Assembly: GCF_002154695.1 (NCBI RefSeq)
Contig: NZ_MTAV01000010.1
Coordinates: forward strand, 1-46,419
DNA length: 46,419 bases
Origin: Nostoc sp. T09
GTDB lineage: Bacteria > Cyanobacteriota > Cyanobacteriia > Cyanobacteriales > Nostocaceae
Direction: 5' to 3'
Below are positions 42,261 to 46,419 of this stretch, piece after piece; position 1 is the first letter of the stretch, and the number at the start of each line of letters is the position of its first letter. A program made the position numbers and the translations under genes. The notes beneath the pieces were generated by a model. It ran no database searches. It worked only from the letters and a program-made list of their open reading frames with translations, and had not been told where the DNA came from.

Positions 42261-43537
42261 ACATCCTCTTCTTCTTCCTCAAGTCCTGGTCTGTTAATTG
42301 CCACTGGCTTAGAGTTCCAGGGGGCAAATATTGGCAACAGCAGTAGTCCTGGCACAGCAGCAACGATGGTAATTATAAAAAATAGCGGCCAACCTGTACT
42401 TTGTGCGATCGCCCCACCGGGAGACGCTAGAATATCACGGCTGACAGCCATTAAGCTAGAAAGCAAAGCATACTGAGTTGCAGAAAACTTCTGGTTACAA
42501 AGACTCATTAAAAATGCCACAAAGGCTGCTGTTCCCAAACCACCACAGAACTGTTCTATGTTGATGGCTAGAACCATAGCTTGATAGTTTTTACCTGTAT
42601 AAGCTAGAGACAAGTAAGCAAAATTACTCACAGCCTGTAGAATACCAAATACCCAAAGCGATCGATTGATGCCAATTCTACTCAAAATTGCACCACCTGC
42701 CAGCGCCCCAACAATGGTAGCAATTAATCCCATACCTACCTGAATTGCGCCAATATCAGTTTTGGTAAAACCAACTTGTAGCAAAAAAGGCGTGGTCATA
42801 TTGCTCAGTAAAGCATCACCCAGCTTGTAGAGGGTAATGAACAAAAGAACCAAAAGAGCTTGGAGGACACCTTGACGCTGGAAAAATTCGCTAAAGGGTA
42901 AAATGACGGCATCGGCTAAAGAGGCTGGAGGGCTAATTTCCTCTGGTTCTGGTGCAAACAAGGTTGCAAAAATCCCGATCGCCATCGTACCTGCCATAAA
43001 CAAATAAACCGATGACCAAGGCATTCTATCGGCAAGTATCAATGCCAAAGCACCTGCGACTAACAGAGCAATGCGATAACCCAAAATGAAAACGGCTGCC
43101 CCAGCGCCCATTTCCAGTTTTTGCAAAACGTCGGTACGGTAAGCATCAACAGCAATATCTTGGGTTGCGCTCAAAAAGGCAATGACAATAGCGTTAATGG
43201 CTAGCAGCTGTAATGCTTGTTTGGGTTGCTGGAATCCCATGATAGCGATCGCGACTATTAAAGCCAGCTGCATCACAATTAACCAACCCCGCCGCCGCCC
43301 CAAAAATGGCAGAGTGAATCTATCGAGAAACGGCGACCAAAGAAACTTTAACGAGTAAGGCAAACTGGCGAGGCTAAACCAGCCAATGGCTGCCAAATCC
43401 ACCTTTTCCACAGTCATCCAAGCTTTCAAGGTATTACCGATTAATAACAACGGCAAACCAGATGAAAAGCCAAGGAATAACAAAGCCGCCATCTTGCGGC
43501 TACCAAAAACTTGCAGCAGCGATCGCACTGGATTCAT
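42245..43537 (-). CDS. AmpG-like MFS permease (muropeptide transporter family)
   Basis: A 430-residue transporter with about 12 membrane helices. LLFLGFSSGLPLLLIGNTLK and SLPYSLKFLWSPFLDRFTLP near the N terminus, and ATQDIAVDAYRTDVL before the midpoint, are hallmarks of AmpG, which imports anhydro-muropeptides for cell-wall recycling. I place the start at the ATG at 43537, preceded by AGGAGG 11 bases upstream; a GTG at 43558 would overlap that site. The C-terminal tail is strongly acidic (GLEEEEEDVWG). No ampD or beta-lactamase is nearby. In cyanobacteria the substrate is untested. Confidence 0.85.
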   Translation of the reverse strand: MNPVRSLLQVFGSRKMAALLFLGFSSGLPLLLIGNTLKAWMTVEKVDLAAIGWFSLASLPYSLKFLWSPFLDRFTLPFLGRRRGWLIVMQLALIVAIAIMGFQQPKQALQLLAINAIVIAFLSATQDIAVDAYRTDVLQKLEMGAGAAVFILGYRIALLVAGALALILADRMPWSSVYLFMAGTMAIGIFATLFAPEPEEISPPASLADAVILPFSEFFQRQGVLQALLVLLFITLYKLGDALLSNMTTPFLLQVGFTKTDIGAIQVGMGLIATIVGALAGGAILSRIGINRSLWVFGILQAVSNFAYLSLAYTGKNYQAMVLAINIEQFCGGLGTAAFVAFLMSLCNQKFSATQYALLSSLMAVSRDILASPGGAIAQSTGWPLFFIITIVAAVPGLLLLPIFAPWNSKPVAINRPGLEEEEEDVWGTK

Positions 43538-43702
43538 CTTTTCACGGTTCCTCCTCACCTCTTATGAATTGCAGTTATCTTGCCATAGCTGCCGGATGAT
43601 TTCACGCAAATATGCCAAGTTACTTAAGAAAGGCAGTGGTCAGTTGTTAGTTGCGATTGAGTATTGATTACTTGTTTTCTCCCTGTTTCCGCGTCCCCGC
43701 GT

Positions 43703-45169
43703 CTACCTTCTGCCATCTTCAACTTGGTAGACTTGATGTCTCCTAATTTCTACCCCATGTGCAGCGAGGCATTTTTCCCAACCTTCACGGGTGCCAATAT
43801 CACTTTTTTGCTTGAGCAGCCCTAATTGCTGTTCTTGTTGAGTGAGTTTAGCAAATTCTTCGTAGTAGGGGTAATTGGGTGTGACAAAGGTTTCTTTACG
43901 ATGCAGAATTGGGGGATTTGCTCTGGTTTGGTAGTCGCGGTGAGTGATTTTTAAGGTAAGAAAGTCAATAATGATGCTGGCTTTTAAGGCGGGATGGGGA
44001 TCAGTATCGAAGTCGGGGTAAAACAGATAGCAGATTTGCGGTTTGTCGGTGCAATATTTAATTAAGGTGGCACCATCTACACGTCCAATGGTACGGCTGG
44101 CGCAACCTTCATAAATTCGCAGCAAAGCATCGATCTCTGCAAGGGCTGAAACATGGACATAAAGGGCACCACGGGTATGTTTACCAATTTTGCTTTTTTC
44201 GCAGGCTGTTTGTACTACTCTTGGTTGACCTAAGCTAAAAAGTTTTTGGTCGGCGACAGCACAAGCTTCTTCATAACTTCCAAAAAAAGCTTTGATGTCG
44301 TGACGCATTTCTGGGGCTAGTTTATGCCATGACGGACGTTGCTCAAAATGGGTGAGGGCAAGATAAACTTGAATATCTAGAGAACGACGGTAGGCGATCG
44401 CATCCCATTCTGCTTCATCGGTAGCTTGTAATACTACGCTAAAGGCACGGCGGAAGTTACCAAACTCACTCAGTAGTTCCTGTTCATTGCTCAATTCACC
44501 TTTGACTGGTAATCTACCGCGTTTGGTGAAAAAAGCCATCAATGGTGCGAGAAGTTCTTGATAATCTTCAAATCGCTTGCTGGGGATACGGATTCGTGGG
44601 GTAGAACTTCGAGAAAAGAAGCGAATAGCTTTGTAATTTTCTTTTTCAGTTTCATCACGAAATACAAAGTAAACGCCTAAAGCCACGGGTACAGCATCTA
44701 CATTCAGTACCTCATCAATGTAACTTTTAAGTTCTTCTTGTTCGTAATATTTCTGAAAAGTATTGCGACGGGTAACAATGCCATCGCTGTAAGCTAATTG
44801 TGTTTTACTAGGAGCATTAATTAGGATTTGAGCAGCGACAATTAAGACTTTGCGGGTGAGTTCCCAAGCTTTGATCAAGCTTTCGCGGCGTTCTTGGGGA
44901 TCTTCAATAACGTTGAGGACGTAACCCAAATTGACAACATCGGCGGCAATAATTGATGCATCGGGATAGTAGTAAGGGTCCCAGCCTGTGCTGGTGTAAC
45001 CTAAATTTGCCACACGCTGGACATCGCCACCGTAGCCGCAACCGTAATCAAAAAACGTAGTCTCTTGATTGATGAGTGCCGATTCTATGGCTAATCGCAC
45101 AGGACGAGAGATGTCAATGCGGGCGATCGCAGCTCGATGACGCTCAATTTCTAAGTAGCTCTCCGACAT
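43703..45169 (-). CDS. DNA phosphorothioation-associated putative methyltransferase
   Basis: A 488-residue protein matching the methyltransferase that accompanies dnd (DNA phosphorothioation) loci. The N-terminal third has a SAM-binding motif, TFFDYGCGYGGDVQRVANLGY (about 38-58), followed by GWDPYYYPD and DVVNLGYVLNVIEDPQERRE. The rest (about 195-488) is a helical domain of unknown role, with ESRAF-like segments and LYVHVSALAEIDALLR. Its true function is not known; it may modify DNA or another component. It lies 72 bases downstream of dndE on the same strand, which strongly supports the call. Confidence 0.88.
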   Translation of the reverse strand: MSESYLEIERHRAAIARIDISRPVRLAIESALINQETTFFDYGCGYGGDVQRVANLGYTSTGWDPYYYPDASIIAADVVNLGYVLNVIEDPQERRESLIKAWELTRKVLIVAAQILINAPSKTQLAYSDGIVTRRNTFQKYYEQEELKSYIDEVLNVDAVPVALGVYFVFRDETEKENYKAIRFFSRSSTPRIRIPSKRFEDYQELLAPLMAFFTKRGRLPVKGELSNEQELLSEFGNFRRAFSVVLQATDEAEWDAIAYRRSLDIQVYLALTHFEQRPSWHKLAPEMRHDIKAFFGSYEEACAVADQKLFSLGQPRVVQTACEKSKIGKHTRGALYVHVSALAEIDALLRIYEGCASRTIGRVDGATLIKYCTDKPQICYLFYPDFDTDPHPALKASIIIDFLTLKITHRDYQTRANPPILHRKETFVTPNYPYYEEFAKLTQQEQQLGLLKQKSDIGTREGWEKCLAAHGVEIRRHQVYQVEDGRR

Positions 45170-45241
45170 AAGAGCATTTAAAATTTTTAAAGGATGTAGG
45201 GTGTGTCAGCAGCAGCATAACGCACCATGATTTATATCCTG

Positions 45242-45628
45242 TCAATCTTTCACCGCTAATTCAATTAAATCTTCAATTTTCTTGATATTTGGATCGCCAG
45301 CTAAGTAACCAATTCCCCGATGTAAGTGCAGGCGAAATTGGGTGGCGAGGGTTTCTTTGTCGGTGGCGTAACCGTCTTTGTGGCAGCGTTGCTTGAGGGC
45401 GAGGAGCAAAATATCTGACATTTCGCCGCCAAAGACGCGCCAGGTTAATTCGACGTTGCTATCTTGGGGAATGGGTACGGGGGAAGGTGGTGTTGGTTCT
45501 GCGAGGGAACGACAAAAAGCCCATCGACATAATATATTCCATTGGTCGATTTTGGTGTTGCGGCGGAGTTTCAGCAGTTGGTCTTTGGCTGTTTGGGAAA
45601 GTTTTATTCTTTCAATTGGCGATTCCAT
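45242..45628 (-). CDS. dndE: DNA sulfur modification protein DndE
   Basis: A 128-residue protein with the DndE pattern: PIERIKLSQTAKDQLLKLRR and WNILCRWAFCRSLAEPTPPS near the N terminus, then LTWRVFGGEMSDILLLALKQ and the C-terminal HLHRGIGYLAG. DndE forms a tetramer and binds nicked DNA in the DndA-BCDE phosphorothioation system, which replaces a backbone oxygen by sulfur. Length matches the family (about 110-130). It is followed by the associated methyltransferase and preceded by a toxin-antitoxin pair where dndD would be expected. Confidence 0.9.
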   Translation of the reverse strand: MESPIERIKLSQTAKDQLLKLRRNTKIDQWNILCRWAFCRSLAEPTPPSPVPIPQDSNVELTWRVFGGEMSDILLLALKQRCHKDGYATDKETLATQFRLHLHRGIGYLAGDPNIKKIEDLIELAVKD

Positions 45629-45675
45629 AATTTTTATAAATAACGAGTTTGGTAAAGAATTTAAGTATTGACTGG

Positions 45676-46023
45676 TTACAAACCCAAACAGTAGCGAACA
45701 GCAGCTTCAACTTCAAGCATCTTGGAGTTAGAAAGCTTTCCAGATGGGTCAGTAGGAAAGCGATTTGGATCTAAAGAACGAATTTGAAAACATAAGAATA
45801 CTGTTTCAATAGGTAATCCACTATCACTTGTTAAGACCCTGATATTAGTTGGATAATCGCTCTTAATATTTATCCCTTTTGTGCCTACAATTACAGTTAC
45901 AACCAAAGGTAATTGATTGATAGCATCTATAGATAAAACTAAAACTGGTCGTGTTCCAGACTGTTCTCGGCCCTGCACTGGATTAAGATTGACAAAATAA
46001 ATTTGTCCTCTTTCGATATTCAC
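45676..46023 (-). CDS. MazF/PemK-family toxin (endoribonuclease)
   Basis: A 115-residue MazF-type mRNA interferase. The signature ERGQIYFVNLNPVQGREQSGTRPVLVLS opens the protein (about 4-31), and ETVFLCFQIRSLDPNRF is the later conserved block. Such toxins cut mRNA at short sequence motifs and stop growth when the antitoxin is lost. It overlaps the end of the antitoxin gene by four bases (46020-46023), the usual coupling. It ends 48 bases before dndE on the same strand. Confidence 0.92.
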   Translation of the reverse strand: MNIERGQIYFVNLNPVQGREQSGTRPVLVLSIDAINQLPLVVTVIVGTKGINIKSDYPTNIRVLTSDSGLPIETVFLCFQIRSLDPNRFPTDPSGKLSNSKMLEVEAAVRYCLGL

Positions 46024-46271
46024 AACTTTTCTAAACCATCCATTTCTGTAATACCAAATTCATTATTAATAGAGGTAAGCTCTACTTGTATATCTAAATC
46101 CTCAGCCATTGCAGCTAGTTGTGCATTCATATATTGCACATCAGCTAAATTATCTGATGTTTGCTTCCTTTCTTGCACTTGTTCTGTGATACGTTGTAAG
46201 AGCCATTCTAATTCTTCTAATGATAGAGTACGTAGGTCACGTTCTATTTCTTGTAAATGTGGTGATATCAT
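46020..46271 (-). CDS. Antitoxin of the MazF-type toxin
   Basis: An 83-residue acidic protein that precedes the toxin with a four-base overlap. The N-terminal helices (SPHLQEIERDLRTLSLEELEWLL) probably dimerise; the C-terminal half (NLADVQYMNAQLAAMAEDLD onward) should wrap the toxin. It has no recognisable AbrB/MazE or ribbon-helix-helix signature, so the call rests on gene order, size and charge. A perfect palindrome lies 28 bases upstream of the start, a likely autoregulatory site. Confidence 0.8.
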   Translation of the reverse strand: MISPHLQEIERDLRTLSLEELEWLLQRITEQVQERKQTSDNLADVQYMNAQLAAMAEDLDIQVELTSINNEFGITEMDGLEKL

Positions 46272-46298
46272 AATTGCTGATCTGCTTTACAAAATCCG

Positions 46299-46321
46299 TT
46301 AGATATATTGTAAATATCTAA
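46299..46321 (-). promoter_or_regulatory. Palindromic operator candidate of the toxin-antitoxin operon
   Basis: TTAGATAT and ATATCTAA form a perfect inverted repeat with a seven-base spacer (ATTGTAA). It lies 28 bases upstream of the antitoxin start, where the antitoxin or toxin-antitoxin complex commonly binds to repress its own promoter. Confidence 0.55.
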
Positions 46322-46419
46322 GTTTAAACAAATTGCGCTCGCTCAATTTTTTAACAATATCTACTAACCCAAGTTGCGGGTTATCGAATGATGTGTGCTT
46401 GTCACCCCTCAACAATTTA

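Noticed and set aside
1-46419. CRISPR array or complete transposon
   Set aside because: No regularly spaced direct repeats and no full transposase gene were seen; the many GCGATCGC octamers are HIP1, a genome-wide feature.

Overview
The window comes from the chromosome of a filamentous, probably heterocyst-forming cyanobacterium of the Nostocales. The evidence is the dense scatter of the octamer GCGATCGC (HIP1), a fraC-fraD-fraE septal-junction operon, a KaiC paralogue, pentapeptide-repeat genes, cyanobacterial GC-rich interspersed repeats and a CCCTGTT heptamer repeat. No rRNA, tRNA, CRISPR array or intact insertion sequence was seen.

Layout. 1-3.4 kb: methionine-salvage genes mtnX-mtnB, an ABM-domain monooxygenase, a coiled-coil protein and a class II glutamine amidotransferase. 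3.4-4.7 kb: two decayed genes on the minus strand, a PatA-like remnant and a DUF1499 gene with one amber codon. 4.7-9.4 kb: alanine-glyoxylate aminotransferase, a KGG-repeat stress protein, two unlisted tiny membrane proteins, an exported unknown and a tandem CobO/BtuR-like protein. 9.6-12.3 kb: fraCDE. 12.3-16 kb: a pentapeptide protein and a KaiC-like/histidine-kinase pair. 16.4-19.7 kb: RDD protein, rpmG, rpsR and an RNase II-family gene.

20.8-28.6 kb holds the most interesting locus, a compact RiPP (ribosomally made, modified peptide) cluster. A 61-residue precursor has a textbook double-glycine leader and a Ser/Gly/Arg-rich core. It is followed by a radical SAM protein with an unusual CX4CX2C motif, an extended SDR (NAD-dependent epimerase type) and a HlyD adaptor. 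Divergent from these lie a tandem GNAT acetyltransferase and a C39-peptidase ABC exporter. The presumed sequence is: modify the core (radical SAM, SDR, GNAT), cut the leader at GG, and export through the ABC/HlyD pair. I do not recognise this enzyme set as a named RiPP class.

28.8-46.4 kb: moeA, a methyltransferase, gamma-glutamyltransferase, hsp20, an unknown 410-residue protein, a second pentapeptide protein and egtD. Next is a GH63/MGH1-like glycosidase pseudogene with a large internal deletion and two nonsense codons, then a solute-binding protein, a HEAT-repeat protein, a GNAT, an AmpG-like transporter, and the end of a DNA phosphorothioation (dnd) locus (dndE plus its associated methyltransferase) with a MazEF-type toxin-antitoxin pair upstream of dndE. 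The dnd locus probably continues beyond the right edge.
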